64,000 bases of DNA. Source: RGIG3159 sp034927685 (GTDB taxonomy: Bacteria; Bacillota; Clostridia; Oscillospirales; Oscillospiraceae). The notes beneath the pieces were generated by a model. That model ran no database searches. It saw nothing but the letters and a program-made list of their open reading frames with translations, and was not told the origin of the DNA. Of this stretch, positions 39,915-49,325 are shown one piece after another. The stretch lies in the NCBI GenBank assembly GCA_034927685.1, contig JAYFPO010000031.1, positions 1 to 64,000 on the forward strand, read 5' to 3'. The position numbers and the translations under genes are program-made. Position 1 is the stretch's first letter; each line of letters starts with the position of its first letter.

Positions 39915-42230
39915 ATGAACTGTTTTGAACTGCTACAGCAGACGGAGGCGTTACTCCGATACACCCGCGACGCAACGCTGCAAAGCGCCAACGCGCAACA
40001 GCTTCACGACTGCCTGGGGCAGGCGGTGATGCTGGCAATTTCTGACGGCTGGCGCAAGAGCAAGAGCCAATTTCAGGCACACCGAAAGGCCTGTTATTTT
40101 TCCGCCGAGTACCTGATCGGCCGTCAGGTCTACAGCAATCTGTACAACCTGGGGATCCTGGACGAGATGCGGCGGCTCTTTGCGGAAAAGGGTGTGGACC
40201 TTGCCATGCTGGAGGACATCGAGGACGCGGCGCTGGGCAACGGCGGCCTCGGCCGTCTGGCGGCCTGCTTCCTGGAGAGCGCGGCGTCTCTGGACATTCC
40301 ACTCTGCGGTTACGGCCTGCGGTACCGCTTCGGCCTGTTCAAGCAGAAGCTTTTGGACTGCAACCAGAAGGAGTTGGCGGACGACTGGAGCAAGTACGGC
40401 GACCCCTGGAGCTTCCGTCGCTACTCGCACACGAGAACCATCACGTTTGCCGATCAGACTGTGCTGGCCGTACCCTATGACATGCCGGTGATCGGCTATG
40501 GCACAGACAATATTGGCACGCTGCGCCTTTGGCAGTGCGAGGCGGTGGAGGAACTCGATTTCGACGCCTTCAACGCGCAGGACTACGAGCGCGCCCTCCA
40601 GGCGAAAAACCGTGCCGAGGACATCACCCGGGTGCTCTATCCCAACGACTCCACGGTGGAGGGAAAGCGGCTGCGCATCAAGCAGCAGTATTTGCTCTCA
40701 TCAGCCTCCCTGCAGGACATTCTGGAAGACTTCATCAAGGTGAACGGCCGCAATTTTGACCGGTTCAGTCTGCTTTGCGCCGTCCAGCTCAACGATACCC
40801 ACCCGGCCATGTCCATCCCGGAGTTGATCCGGCTGCTGATGCGCGAGGGGCTCTCCTTCGACATGGCCTTTGAAATCGCCAGGAAGACCTTCTCCTATAC
40901 GAACCACACGGTCATGTGTGAGGCGCTGGAAAAGTGGGATCTGGATTTGCTGCGCTCCGTGGTGCCGGAGATCTGCGACATCCTGCTGCGGATCGAGTCG
41001 CGGCTTCAGGAAGAGCGGCCCAATCAGAACCTGTATCTGATTCGGGACAACACGGTACACATGGCCAATCTGTCCGTGTATATGTCCGGCTGCGTCAACG
41101 GCGTCGCCGCCATTCACACAGAAATTCTGAAGCACGACCTGTTTCGCGACTGGTACGCGGCGTACCCGGAGCGGTTCCAGAACAAGACCAACGGCATCAC
41201 GCCGCGGCGCTGGCTGGGGCTCTGCAATCCCGAGCTGACAGAACTGATTGAAAAGCGGATCGGCTCGCGGTTTCTCAAGGACCTCGATCAGATCTCCCGG
41301 TTGAAGGGAATGATCGACGATGGGATGATCCGGGAGTTTAATGAGGTCAAGCGCAAAAAGAAGGTGCAGCTCTGCCGGGAGATCCTGGAAAAGGAGGGCG
41401 TGGAGCTGTCTCCGGACAGTGTGTTCGACGTGCAGGTTAAGCGGATGCATGAGTATAAACGGCAGCTCCTGAACGCCTTCGCGATCATGGACATCTACTT
41501 CGCCCTGAAGGAGGGCAAGATGCCGGATTTCCCGAGGACTGTGTTCCTGTTCGGCGCGAAGTCCGCGCCCGGGTATGTGCGGGCCAAGGCGATCATCCGC
41601 TATATCAATGAAATCGCGCTTCTGATCAACGGTGATCCGGCGGTCAATCAGAAGATTCAGGTGGTCTTTGTGCAGAACTACAACTGCTCCTATGCGGAGA
41701 AGATCATCCCGGCGGCCGATATTTCCGAGCAGATTTCCCCAGCCGGCACGGAGGCCTCCGGCACCGGCAATATGAAGCTCATGCTGAACGGTGCCGTGAC
41801 ACTGGGTACCATGGACGGCGCCAATGTGGAGATCATGGAGCAGGCAGGGCAGGAGAACAACTTCCCCTTCGGCGCCTCGGTGGAGGATCTGCGGATGGTT
41901 CGTGACACCTACCGGGCAAGGGACTTCTATGAGGGAGATTCCCGCATTCACCGCGTGGTGGACACGTTAGTGGACGGCACGGTCCGTACCGACGGTGAAT
42001 TTGCCGAGCTGTATCACGCGCTGCTGGACGGCGCGAGCTGGCACAGAGCCGACAACTATTTCCTGCTGCTGGATTTCCGGAACTACCTCGACACGAAGCT
42101 CCGCGCAATCTACACGGCCAAAGACCGCGAGGCGTTTGCCCGCATGTGCCTGATGAACGTGGCCTCGGCAGGAAAATTCTCCTCCGACCGCACCATTCGC
42201 CAATATGCGACCGAAATCTGGCATATATAG
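39915..42230 (+). CDS. glgP: Glycogen/alpha-glucan phosphorylase
   Basis: A 771-residue PLP enzyme that releases glucose-1-P from alpha-1,4-glucans. The N-terminal half includes EDAALGNGGLGRLAACFLES, LYPNDS and QLNDTHPAM. The PLP-lysine motif is in EASGTGNMKLMLNGAVTLGT (Lys about 617), followed by DGANVEI. Length is close to other clostridial GlgP proteins. ATG at 39915 has GAGGAGAAT upstream. It ends the pgi-hexokinase-glgP operon. No glycogen synthesis genes are seen nearby. Confidence 0.96.
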   Translation: MNCFELLQQTEALLRYTRDATLQSANAQQLHDCLGQAVMLAISDGWRKSKSQFQAHRKACYFSAEYLIGRQVYSNLYNLGILDEMRRLFAEKGVDLAMLEDIEDAALGNGGLGRLAACFLESAASLDIPLCGYGLRYRFGLFKQKLLDCNQKELADDWSKYGDPWSFRRYSHTRTITFADQTVLAVPYDMPVIGYGTDNIGTLRLWQCEAVEELDFDAFNAQDYERALQAKNRAEDITRVLYPNDSTVEGKRLRIKQQYLLSSASLQDILEDFIKVNGRNFDRFSLLCAVQLNDTHPAMSIPELIRLLMREGLSFDMAFEIARKTFSYTNHTVMCEALEKWDLDLLRSVVPEICDILLRIESRLQEERPNQNLYLIRDNTVHMANLSVYMSGCVNGVAAIHTEILKHDLFRDWYAAYPERFQNKTNGITPRRWLGLCNPELTELIEKRIGSRFLKDLDQISRLKGMIDDGMIREFNEVKRKKKVQLCREILEKEGVELSPDSVFDVQVKRMHEYKRQLLNAFAIMDIYFALKEGKMPDFPRTVFLFGAKSAPGYVRAKAIIRYINEIALLINGDPAVNQKIQVVFVQNYNCSYAEKIIPAADISEQISPAGTEASGTGNMKLMLNGAVTLGTMDGANVEIMEQAGQENNFPFGASVEDLRMVRDTYRARDFYEGDSRIHRVVDTLVDGTVRTDGEFAELYHALLDGASWHRADNYFLLLDFRNYLDTKLRAIYTAKDREAFARMCLMNVASAGKFSSDRTIRQYATEIWHI

Positions 42231-42236
42231 AGATGA

Positions 42237-42270
42237 AAAAATCGCCTCCGGTGCTCCGGGGGCGATTTTT
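42237..42270 (+). terminator. Terminator of pgi-glgP operon
   Basis: AAAAATCGCC (42237-42246) pairs with GGCGATTTTT (42261-42270) and inner GC-rich pairs. U-tract is in the right arm. Confidence 0.9.
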
Positions 42271-42364
42271 GCTTTCCGTGTCGGTATCATTCCATAGAAA
42301 ACCGGAAATGAGTTTATTTCAATATCACTCCGTTTGTCCATAACATGGTTCATTGCGTTGAGCC

Positions 42365-42784
42365 TCACTTGGAATGACGGACTTGCAGGAGCGGAAACAG
42401 CGTGTGCAGGAAGCCAAGCGCCACAAAGATCCAGAGATGATTGAGAAACAGCATCAGGACAGAGTAGAAGCTGGGGAGAGCCCCGCTTCGAAGCAGGATC
42501 ATGAGTAAAAAATACAGAAGGAAAATGAACAGACAGCAGGCACTAAGAATCTCCCCAAGCTTGCTTGCCGGCTGTTTCCAAGACTTTGTGATCCATTGGC
42601 ATAACAGCGCCGGATACAGAAACAGCAGCATGGGATTGATCACCAGCTGCTCCCAAAGCAGCCGCACGGAAAAAATTTCAAACGGGTCTGCATTCCGGAG
42701 AATGACGACAAAATAAAGCTTTCCCAAGGTCGCAAGCAGCGCAAAAAAGCCTTCCATCCAAACAAGAATTTTCCTGAAGCGCAT
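42365..42784 (-). CDS. Small four-helix membrane protein, unknown
   Basis: I do not recognise this family. The 139-residue protein has four likely membrane helices (about 12-30, 45-65, 80-100 and 108-130), with short basic termini. ATG at 42784 has GGAAAAGGTGG about 6 nt upstream. It is monocistronic on the minus strand, with a good SigA promoter and a leader of about 70 nt. Nothing in the neighbours indicates a role. Confidence 0.7.
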   Translation of the reverse strand: MRFRKILVWMEGFFALLATLGKLYFVVILRNADPFEIFSVRLLWEQLVINPMLLFLYPALLCQWITKSWKQPASKLGEILSACCLFIFLLYFLLMILLRSGALPSFYSVLMLFLNHLWIFVALGFLHTLFPLLQVRHSK

Positions 42785-42864
42785 TTTCCACCTTTTCCTT
42801 TCCGCAGAGCTGGGCGCTGCACAGATAAAATAAATATGTTTATCTCAATAAGCCTTACTATTTT

Positions 42865-42893
42865 AGTATAAACCAACAATATACCTGCGTCAA
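42865..42893 (-). promoter_or_regulatory. SigA promoter of small membrane protein gene
   Basis: Minus strand TTGACG (42893-42888), 17-bp spacer, TATACT (42870-42865). Confidence 0.75.
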
Positions 42894-43159
42894 GGATTCT
42901 GCGTTAAGGCGCAGCAAAACAAATCCGTGTACAGCGGCGGTGCCGCGACGGAGGGGGAGTGCAGAGGACATAACACATGACGCGGTAATGCCGGTGCGCC
43001 GGAAGTGCTCTCTCCCTCCGTGTTATTGATGCGCGTCAGCTCGCTCACAGAGGGAGCCTTGCGGGAGACGTTGCAACGGCGGGATGGGGGCTGCCGTTCT
43101 CCGCAAAAGACAGGGAACGTTCTTGACCCAGCCACAGCGATAGCAGCCGATTTCCTTTC
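42894..43159. other. GC-rich region without a supported gene
   Basis: Short frames are open on both strands but lack RBSs and motifs. The texture (GGGAG and CTCCC clusters around 42950-43070) suggests a dispersed repeat or degraded sequence. Confidence 0.4.
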
Positions 43160-43426
43160 TCATTTATCGTGCATCGCGCAGACGCTGCTCAAGCAGCGGC
43201 AGGCCGGTGAGATAGAAGAGCCTGGACAGAGCGGACACCAGAAGGATCCGGGATCAAAGAAAGCTGCCAGCCTGCCGGCCGATTGTGTTGTTACGGTAAT
43301 CAATTTTTTGGAAAACGCGTGGCAGGTCGGCTCTGTCAGCTGTGCGCTGCCGATTAATCGCAGCAAATTGCCGTGGACCTCCCGGAAGTTGGACAGATAG
43401 AACGCCTCGAATTCCTGCTGGGTCAT
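43160..43426 (-). CDS. Short protein resembling sigma-70 region 2, possibly truncated
   Basis: An 88-residue frame with a good RBS (GAGAGGTGG before the ATG). The first 45 residues (EFEAFYLSNFREVHGNLLRL, then IGSAQLTEPTCHAFSKKLI) look like sigma region 2.1-2.2. The rest is Cys-rich and lacks region 4. It could be the remnant of an ECF sigma factor cut by a frameshift or a small independent protein. It lies downstream of the AraC gene on the same strand. Confidence 0.45.
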   Translation of the reverse strand: MTQQEFEAFYLSNFREVHGNLLRLIGSAQLTEPTCHAFSKKLITVTTQSAGRLAAFFDPGSFWCPLCPGSSISPACRCLSSVCAMHDK

Positions 43427-43479
43427 GGAACCACCTCTCTATGGATCGATACGCCGGAGGTTAATACCTGACAGGGCTT

Positions 43480-44331
43480 TTACAGTTTTTTTGCGCGGCG
43501 GTATCGGAGCGGCGTCACGCCGGTTTCCTTTTTAAATGCGCGGGAAAAGGCGGAAAAATCGCGGTAGCCGCACAGCGCAGCAATGGCTGCTACGGAGGTT
43601 TCTGTCTGGCGCAGCAGGCCGCAGGCATAATCAATGCGGCGAAAGGCCAGATATTGGTGAAAGGTCCGGCCAGTGGCGGCCCGGAAGGTCCGACAAAAGG
43701 CGGCTGGGGAGAGATAGGCCATGGCAGCCGCCTGCGGCAGAGTCAGATCCTCGCGGAAATGCGTGTCCAGGTAGCTGAGGCAGCTGTGAAACGAGGCGCA
43801 GCTACCAGCATCCTGCCGCGGCAGATAGGCCCGGGAGAGCAAAACCAGAATGGGAGCCAGAAGCCCTTGCAACGCGCAGAGAAACCCAGGTTCCTGCACT
43901 TCAAATTCCCGCAGGGCTAGGGTCATCAGTTCCTCCAGCCGCCGCAGGACGGCCGGGCCGGGCGTGATTTTTGGCAGCAGCGTTCCCGGCGTCAGAGAAG
44001 CAAACAGCTGCCGAACCGTGTCATCGTCGGCCAGCACGTCCGGCAAGAAATCAGGCCGGAAGGAGAAAGAGAAAAATTGTGGTGCGGCTTTTCCGCGGTC
44101 AATCCGGTGGCTGAAAAAGGGTGGCACAATGAAGCAATCGCCCCGGTACAGGGTGACGGAGGCAGTTTCTGTACTGTGGATCAGTTCGCCCCGCAACAAA
44201 AAATAGATCTGGTAGAAATCGTGATAGTGGAGGCGCATGGCCCCCGGTGTCCCGGCGGACCTGTGGACGTTGCAGGGAAGCCGCCGAGTCGGGCCGTATT
44301 CCATGGAGAGATAGCTACCGCCTGGCAGCAT
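43480..44331 (-). CDS. AraC-family transcriptional regulator
   Basis: A 283-residue regulator. The N-terminal cupin domain (MRLHYHDFYQIYFLLRGEL, then GDCFIVPPFFSHRI) would bind a small ligand. The C-terminal double helix-turn-helix (about 185-280) shows LTLPQAAAMAYLSPAAFCRTF and CGYRDFSAFSRAFKKETGVTP. ATG at 44331 has GGAGGTGG 6-8 nt upstream; a GTG at 44340 overlaps the RBS. It is divergent from the FAD oxidoreductase gene and probably activates it when the substrate is present. Confidence 0.93.
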   Translation of the reverse strand: MLPGGSYLSMEYGPTRRLPCNVHRSAGTPGAMRLHYHDFYQIYFLLRGELIHSTETASVTLYRGDCFIVPPFFSHRIDRGKAAPQFFSFSFRPDFLPDVLADDDTVRQLFASLTPGTLLPKITPGPAVLRRLEELMTLALREFEVQEPGFLCALQGLLAPILVLLSRAYLPRQDAGSCASFHSCLSYLDTHFREDLTLPQAAAMAYLSPAAFCRTFRAATGRTFHQYLAFRRIDYACGLLRQTETSVAAIAALCGYRDFSAFSRAFKKETGVTPLRYRRAKKL

Positions 44332-44373
44332 CGCCGCCACCTCCTTTCTCTTACCACCATAGGACAGTATGGC

Positions 44374-44433
44374 GCGATTTGCAAGTTTTTTAATAAAAAT
44401 CGCAAGAAATATTGGGGATACATCTGCTAGAGT
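44374..44433 (+). promoter_or_regulatory. Divergent operator region with spaced repeats
   Basis: GCAAG occurs at 44381-44385 and 44402-44406, 21 bp apart, a spacing used by AraC half-sites. GCGATTT/AAATCGC arms (44374-44380, 44397-44403) overlap them. An extended -10 TGC-TAGAGT follows (44425-44433) without a good -35, as expected for an activator-dependent promoter. Confidence 0.45.
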
Positions 44434-44464
44434 AGGGCCATTGAGAGAAAAGGAGCTTAAGGGA

Positions 44465-45817
44465 ATGAAAAACTATGACGTGGTCATTTTGGGAGGCGGT
44501 ACGGCGGGTGCACTGGCGGCGGTTTCGGCGGCACGGGGCGGCGCTAAAACGCTGGTGGTGGAGCGGAAGAGCCATCTGGGAGGAACGGCGGTTTACGGCA
44601 TTCCGTTTCTGGGACTGGTTTCCGGCTGCGGCGAGCCCGTCGGCAGCCCCATGACCCTGGAACTGCTGGATCGGCTCCGGAGGGAGGGCTTTGCTTTCGG
44701 CTACGCCCGCGGCGCGCACTGGAACACGCCGGAGCGCCCGGATTCCTACGAATTCAGCCTGTTTCCCTTTGACCCGGAGGGGCTCAAATATGTGCTGCAG
44801 GAGATGGTCTGTGAGGTAGGCGCGGAAGTGCTCTATGGCGCGATGCTCTCCGGCGCACGCATGGAAGGAGGCTGCGTCAGGGAGGTCGACGTCTGCCACC
44901 CGAGCGGCCGGGAGACGTTGGCGGCCCGGATATTTTTGGATTGCAGCGGCGACGCGAATCTGACCTTTCAGGCGGGCGGCCGGTTCCTGCCGAAACGGCA
45001 GGCGCAGAACAGCTCCATCCTGTTCCATCTGGGCGGGGTGGACCTGGAGGCATTCCGTCGGGAGTTGGATCGCGGCGGTCGGATCAAGGGCAGTGGGACA
45101 TGGCACACCCGTGTACTGTACGCGGAAAAGACCCCGGGCGCGGGGCCAGGTCTCGTCCATATGGCGGGACATTTGCAGCCCTTTGATGACGGGCAGCTGG
45201 TGACCTTTACGGCAGTGTCCCTTCGGGAGGGTGAGGTCTATCTGAACGCGACCAGGGTGGCGGGGGTGGACGGAACCGATACCTGGCAGGTTTCCCTGGC
45301 TGAACTGGAGGAACGGCGGAACGTCATGGAGCTCTGCCGCGCGCTGAAAAGGAACATGCCTGGCTTTCAGAACGCGGCGCTGCTGCAGACCTCGCCGCTG
45401 GGCATCCGGGAGAGCCGGAACATCGAGGGCGACTATGTGCTGCGGGGCGAAGACGTACTGGGCGGCGCGGCCTTCCCGGATGGAGTGGCGCGGGGCGCCT
45501 ATCCCAGCGATGTCCACGACCCAATGGGCGGCCCCACCCAGTTCCGGTTCATCCGTGGCGGCGGCAGCTATGAGATCCCGTTCCGATCGCTGCTTCCAGT
45601 GGGACTGGATAATGTGATTGTGGCGGGCCGCTGCCTCAGCGCAGACCAGGTAGCCCACGGCACGGCGCGGATTATGGGCTGCTGCCTGTCTCAGGGCGAG
45701 GCGGCCGGTACGGCGGCGGCTTGCTGCATTCGCGAAAGAAAGCAGCCCCGCCAACTGGACGGGGCCGCGCTGAAAAAGATGCTGTTGGGAGAATCGGCAG
45801 GCGGCTGTTCGATATAG
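44465..45817 (+). CDS. FAD-dependent oxidoreductase
   Basis: A 450-residue flavoprotein of the FAD-dependent oxidoreductase family (PF12831 type). The N-terminus has the Rossmann dinucleotide motif ILGGGTAGALAAVSAARGG and VVERKSHLGGTA. A later LDCSGDANL and the C-terminal VIVAGRCLSADQVAHGTARIMG complete the FAD site. Substrate unknown. ATG at 44465 has AAAAGGAG upstream. The divergent AraC gene suggests substrate-induced expression, perhaps of a sugar- or polyol-related reaction (inference). Confidence 0.9.
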   Translation: MKNYDVVILGGGTAGALAAVSAARGGAKTLVVERKSHLGGTAVYGIPFLGLVSGCGEPVGSPMTLELLDRLRREGFAFGYARGAHWNTPERPDSYEFSLFPFDPEGLKYVLQEMVCEVGAEVLYGAMLSGARMEGGCVREVDVCHPSGRETLAARIFLDCSGDANLTFQAGGRFLPKRQAQNSSILFHLGGVDLEAFRRELDRGGRIKGSGTWHTRVLYAEKTPGAGPGLVHMAGHLQPFDDGQLVTFTAVSLREGEVYLNATRVAGVDGTDTWQVSLAELEERRNVMELCRALKRNMPGFQNAALLQTSPLGIRESRNIEGDYVLRGEDVLGGAAFPDGVARGAYPSDVHDPMGGPTQFRFIRGGGSYEIPFRSLLPVGLDNVIVAGRCLSADQVAHGTARIMGCCLSQGEAAGTAAACCIRERKQPRQLDGAALKKMLLGESAGGCSI

Positions 45818-45994
45818 TCCGCGCACCGCGTTTCATGGAGCAGGAGCCCGAAAACCGGGTCGCGCGCGGATGCCTTGCAGCGGCCGGCGTGGCCAGGAAC
45901 GCCTTACCGGAGAGCCGTCGGGGCGAAGATCGTCGCGTGGATCGGGGATCGCGGCCACTTTTCCGCGGCGGCTTCTGATTTCTCCGCATAAGAA
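45818..45994. other. Short spacer without a gene
   Basis: Between the oxidoreductase stop and the shared terminator. No supported feature. Confidence 0.5.
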
Positions 45995-46024
45995 AGGGCA
46001 GACGGTTTGTTTGCCGCCTGCCCT
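45995..46024. terminator. Bidirectional terminator, GGGCAGRCGG type
   Basis: AGGGCAGACGG (45995-46005) pairs with CCGCCTGCCCT (46014-46024) with one mismatch. Lies between convergent genes and resembles the hairpins at 3562 and 56706. Confidence 0.75.
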
Positions 46025-46061
46025 ACAAGCCGCTGTACTGCTTCGGCAAAGCGAGATCAGG

Positions 46062-48788
46062 TTACAGCCACTCCCCATATTTTTTGATATAAATTGTCTT
46101 TAGTAAAGTTGCGAGCACCATATAGCACGAAATTGTCAAAACCAGCCAGGCAAAGTACGTTGCCGGAAGCGCTGTAAGCCCGATTGCCGCGCCGAACGGC
46201 GTGAACGGGATAATGGTCAGTACAGCAATGCCCGTAAAGGTAAGACCAATCACGGGGAGGGACGCCCTGCTCTGGATAAAGGGAATTTTCGGCGTGCGAA
46301 TCATATGAATCACCAGGGTCTGGCTCCACATGGACTCGACAAACCACCCTGTTTGGAACAGGGAAATATAATAAGTCTGCTTCGCGATGTCTGTGATGTC
46401 GTGAAAGAGCTGTCCCCCGGTCATCATCGGGCAGATGATAAAGTACATGAGCAGGTAGGTTGTGATGTCAAAAACCGAACTTGTCGGCCCAATCCAGACC
46501 ATAAATCTGCTGATGGAAGAAGAGTTCCACCTTCTCGGGACCTTGAGAAACTCCCGATCGACGTTATCCCACGGGATTGCGGTGCAGGAGATGTCATAGA
46601 TCAGGTTCAGCAAAATCAAGTGGATGGACGCCATCGGAAGAAACGGCAGGAAAGCGCTCGCGGTGAGAACAGAAAACATGTTCCCGAAGTTCGAGCTGGC
46701 CGTCATCTTAATATATTTGATCATGTTGGCGTAGGTTTTTCTGCCTTCCATGATGCCATTTTCCAGCACCATCAAATCTTTTTCCAGCAGGATCACATGC
46801 GCCGATTCCTTCGCAATATCGACGGCCGTATCCACGGAAATGCCCACGTCGGACGCTTTCATGGCGGTGGCGTCGTTAATACCGTCGCCCATATATCCAA
46901 CGATATGACCGTTTTCCCGAAGAATTGAAACGATATCTGCCTTTTGCTGCGGTGACAGCTTCGCAAACACGTTCGTAACCTCAACGGCCTTGTTCAGATC
47001 CTCCTGTGACATGCGTTCGATATCCGAACCGAGCAGCAGATTATCGACCTGTAAGCCGACTTGCCTGCAAATGCAGCGCGTGACGCGGTCGTTGTCGCCG
47101 GTCAGGATTTTGACCGCAACACCGTGTTCGTTCAACGTCCTGATTGCTGCGGCTGTGGTTTCTTTTGGCGGATCAAGAAAGGCAAGGTATCCCATCAGAA
47201 CCATATCCGCCTCGTCCGCCACGGAGAATGCGCCAACCGGCGACGGATTGGTTTTCTGCGCCACGGCGATCACGCGCATGCCCTCGTCGTTGAGGCGGTC
47301 GACGGTTGATCGGATCTCGTCTTTGATGGAATCGGTCAGCGGCTCGACTTTACCCCTGTATTCCGCATAACTGCTGATCGAGAGCATTTCCTCCACGGCG
47401 CCCTTTGCGATCAACTGCGTTTTTCCGCTTTTGTCCGCGACCACGACGCTCATGCGGCGGCGTTCAAAGTCAAAAGGTATTTCATCTACCTTGACATAGT
47501 TGGTGGAAAGGCCCCGGAGACCGACATCGCCTTTGCTTTCCAGTTCTGTTCGGTCAATGATCGAAATATCCATCAGGTTTTTCAGCCCGGTCTGATAAAA
47601 GCTGTTTAGAAAAGCGTGGCGAAGTACCCGAACGTCCGTGTTTCCATGCACATCCAGATGATATTCCAGTACGACTTTATCGAGCGTCAAGGTGCCTGTT
47701 TTGTCCGTGCACAGCACATCCATGGAGCCAAGATTCTGAATGGCATTGAGATGTTTGATAATGGTCTTTTTTTTGGACATCGCCACCGCGCCTTTTGCCA
47801 GGCAGGTCGTGACGATCATCGGCAGCATTTCGGGAGTCAATCCCACCGCAACGGAAATGGCAAACAGGAAGGCACCCAGCCAGTCCCCTTTGGAGAAGCC
47901 GTTGATAAACAGTACCACGGGGACCATGACCAGCATGAAGCGGATCAGGATCCAGGAAACGGAATTAACGCCTTTTTCAAAACTGGTCTGAACAGGTTTT
48001 GTCGTCAGTCCTTTTGCAATTGCGCCGAAAAATGTCTCGTCGCCGGTGGCGACAACAACGCAGGCGGCCGAGCCGCTGATGACGTTGCTGCCCATAAAGG
48101 CAAGATTATGATATTCCGTTACGGAACCATAGCTGCCCTGTTTGACGACGTTTGCTGTTTTCTCGACCGGTTCGCTTTCGCCGGTCAGAGTGGCCTGACT
48201 GACAAACAAGTCCTTCGCCTGGAGAATCCGTACATCAGCCGGCACCATATCCCCAGCCGCCAGATAGACAATATCTCCGACAACAACATCCTCGAGCAGG
48301 ATTTCTTCCCGCCCGTTTTCCTGCCGCACGACGGCAGTGGTGGTTTTCACCATCGCGCTTAACCGCTCCGCGGCATTGCCGCTGCGGAGCTCCTGCACGA
48401 AGCGGAGAAGCCCGCTGATCATGACCATTGTCAGAATGATGATAACGGTCACCGGATTTTTGCTGTCCGGTTCAGCCAGAAGCACATCCGTCACAAAGGA
48501 TACAACAGCAAGAATAAAAAGAATTGCCGTAAACGGATTGACAAAGGCTTCGAAAAGCCGTTTTGCAAGGGATTTTTTCTTGCCGTGCGAGATCTTATTC
48601 GCGCCGTAGAGGTCGCGCATTTCCTCGATCCGGTCTTCTCCAAGGCCCTGAAAAGATGTATTTAATTCTTTCAATACCACAGTTTCTTCGAGTAACGATG
48701 TTTCGTAAAACCTTCTGCCGGTATGGTCGGCTTTTGCCATATTCACCGCAATCTGTGATGCGGTTATTTTTTTGCCTGTGTTTTTCAT
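46062..48788 (-). CDS. mgtA: Magnesium-importing P-type ATPase
   Basis: A 908-residue P3B-type ATPase that imports Mg2+ at the expense of ATP. Features: actuator motif TLTGESEPVEK, phosphorylation site CTDKTGTLT (about Asp 383), KGAVEEML nucleotide region, LTGDN, GDGINDATAMKASDVGISVD hinge, and about ten membrane helices. The ATG at 48788 has AGGAGGTATAG upstream. A leader of over 500 nt includes an M-box riboswitch and terminator, so expression should rise when Mg2+ falls. Confidence 0.95.
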   Translation of the reverse strand: MKNTGKKITASQIAVNMAKADHTGRRFYETSLLEETVVLKELNTSFQGLGEDRIEEMRDLYGANKISHGKKKSLAKRLFEAFVNPFTAILFILAVVSFVTDVLLAEPDSKNPVTVIIILTMVMISGLLRFVQELRSGNAAERLSAMVKTTTAVVRQENGREEILLEDVVVGDIVYLAAGDMVPADVRILQAKDLFVSQATLTGESEPVEKTANVVKQGSYGSVTEYHNLAFMGSNVISGSAACVVVATGDETFFGAIAKGLTTKPVQTSFEKGVNSVSWILIRFMLVMVPVVLFINGFSKGDWLGAFLFAISVAVGLTPEMLPMIVTTCLAKGAVAMSKKKTIIKHLNAIQNLGSMDVLCTDKTGTLTLDKVVLEYHLDVHGNTDVRVLRHAFLNSFYQTGLKNLMDISIIDRTELESKGDVGLRGLSTNYVKVDEIPFDFERRRMSVVVADKSGKTQLIAKGAVEEMLSISSYAEYRGKVEPLTDSIKDEIRSTVDRLNDEGMRVIAVAQKTNPSPVGAFSVADEADMVLMGYLAFLDPPKETTAAAIRTLNEHGVAVKILTGDNDRVTRCICRQVGLQVDNLLLGSDIERMSQEDLNKAVEVTNVFAKLSPQQKADIVSILRENGHIVGYMGDGINDATAMKASDVGISVDTAVDIAKESAHVILLEKDLMVLENGIMEGRKTYANMIKYIKMTASSNFGNMFSVLTASAFLPFLPMASIHLILLNLIYDISCTAIPWDNVDREFLKVPRRWNSSSISRFMVWIGPTSSVFDITTYLLMYFIICPMMTGGQLFHDITDIAKQTYYISLFQTGWFVESMWSQTLVIHMIRTPKIPFIQSRASLPVIGLTFTGIAVLTIIPFTPFGAAIGLTALPATYFAWLVLTISCYMVLATLLKTIYIKKYGEWL

Positions 48789-48872
48789 CGGTCTATACCT
48801 CCTGTTCGTTTTCGGCAGATTGCCGGATCAATCAGTGGAAGTAAGACATAAACCGAAGGACAGCCTGATTTA

Positions 48873-48989
48873 TCAAAGACGCGCAGAAAAGCAGACACAG
48901 GATAACGCTGTGATATGCGTCTGCCAAAGCACAGTTTGACTCCAACTTCGACCGTCCGGACTTATGCCGCTGCTACTCCCTATGTCCAC
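48873..48989 (-). CDS. Possible 38-residue leader ORF of mgtA
   Basis: GTG at 48989 follows GGAGGTGAG with 4-nt spacing; the frame runs 38 codons (starts VDIGSSSGISPDG) and ends 84 bp before mgtA. It overlaps a GCAGAC/GTCTGC hairpin. Leader peptides that sense translation are known before Mg2+ transporters in enterobacteria. Alternatively the GGGAGTAGC segment at its start belongs to an RNA element and the ORF is chance. Confidence 0.35.
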   Translation of the reverse strand: MDIGSSSGISPDGRSWSQTVLWQTHITALSCVCFSARL

Positions 48990-49043
48990 TTATCTCACCT
49001 CCGAAAAATAAAATTATGGCGGAAATCTTCCTGTCGGGCGACA

Positions 49044-49078
49044 AAAAGCCTTGCCACCGCGTTGAACAATGGCAAGGC
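49044..49078 (-). terminator. Riboswitch-linked terminator
   Basis: Minus strand GCCTTGCCA (49078-49070) pairs with TGGCAAGGC (49056-49048), followed by five U (49047-49043). It lies about 70 nt after the M-box core and is the probable expression platform. Confidence 0.85.
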
Positions 49079-49149
49079 ATTCCTGCAAATCAATACGCGA
49101 ATCACGCATAAATTGACGCACAGAAACCAGACGGCAAAACCGCCGCTAT

Positions 49150-49312
49150 TCCATCGTTCAAGCTTTAGCATCACAGGGCGTGGTGATTTCTCACCTTGAA
49201 ATTGCATTAGTCTATGCCTTGTATCGACATAGACTGCTGACCTTCTCATAGTGTCTCCACTACTCCGCGGCAGCAATCCGTATCCCTGTGGTAGCCGCAC
49301 CTACCGAAATAT
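49150..49312 (-). promoter_or_regulatory. M-box (ykoK) Mg2+ riboswitch
   Basis: The minus-strand leader shows the conserved M-box blocks in order: GTAGGTGCGGCTACC, GGATACGGATTGCTGCCG, GGAGACACTA, AGGTCAGCAG, TAATGCAA, and TGCTAAAGCTTGAACG. These match the ykoK leader of Bacillus, which binds Mg2+ and ends transcription when Mg2+ is ample. Place before mgtA fits. Confidence 0.93.
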
Positions 49313-49325
49313 TCACTTCGAATCT

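Noticed and set aside
40701..41951. 416-codon minus-strand frame opposite glgP
   Set aside because: Shadow of the phosphorylase gene, which has all catalytic motifs.
44390..45826. 478-codon minus-strand frame opposite the FAD oxidoreductase
   Set aside because: Antisense shadow of a well-supported flavoprotein gene.
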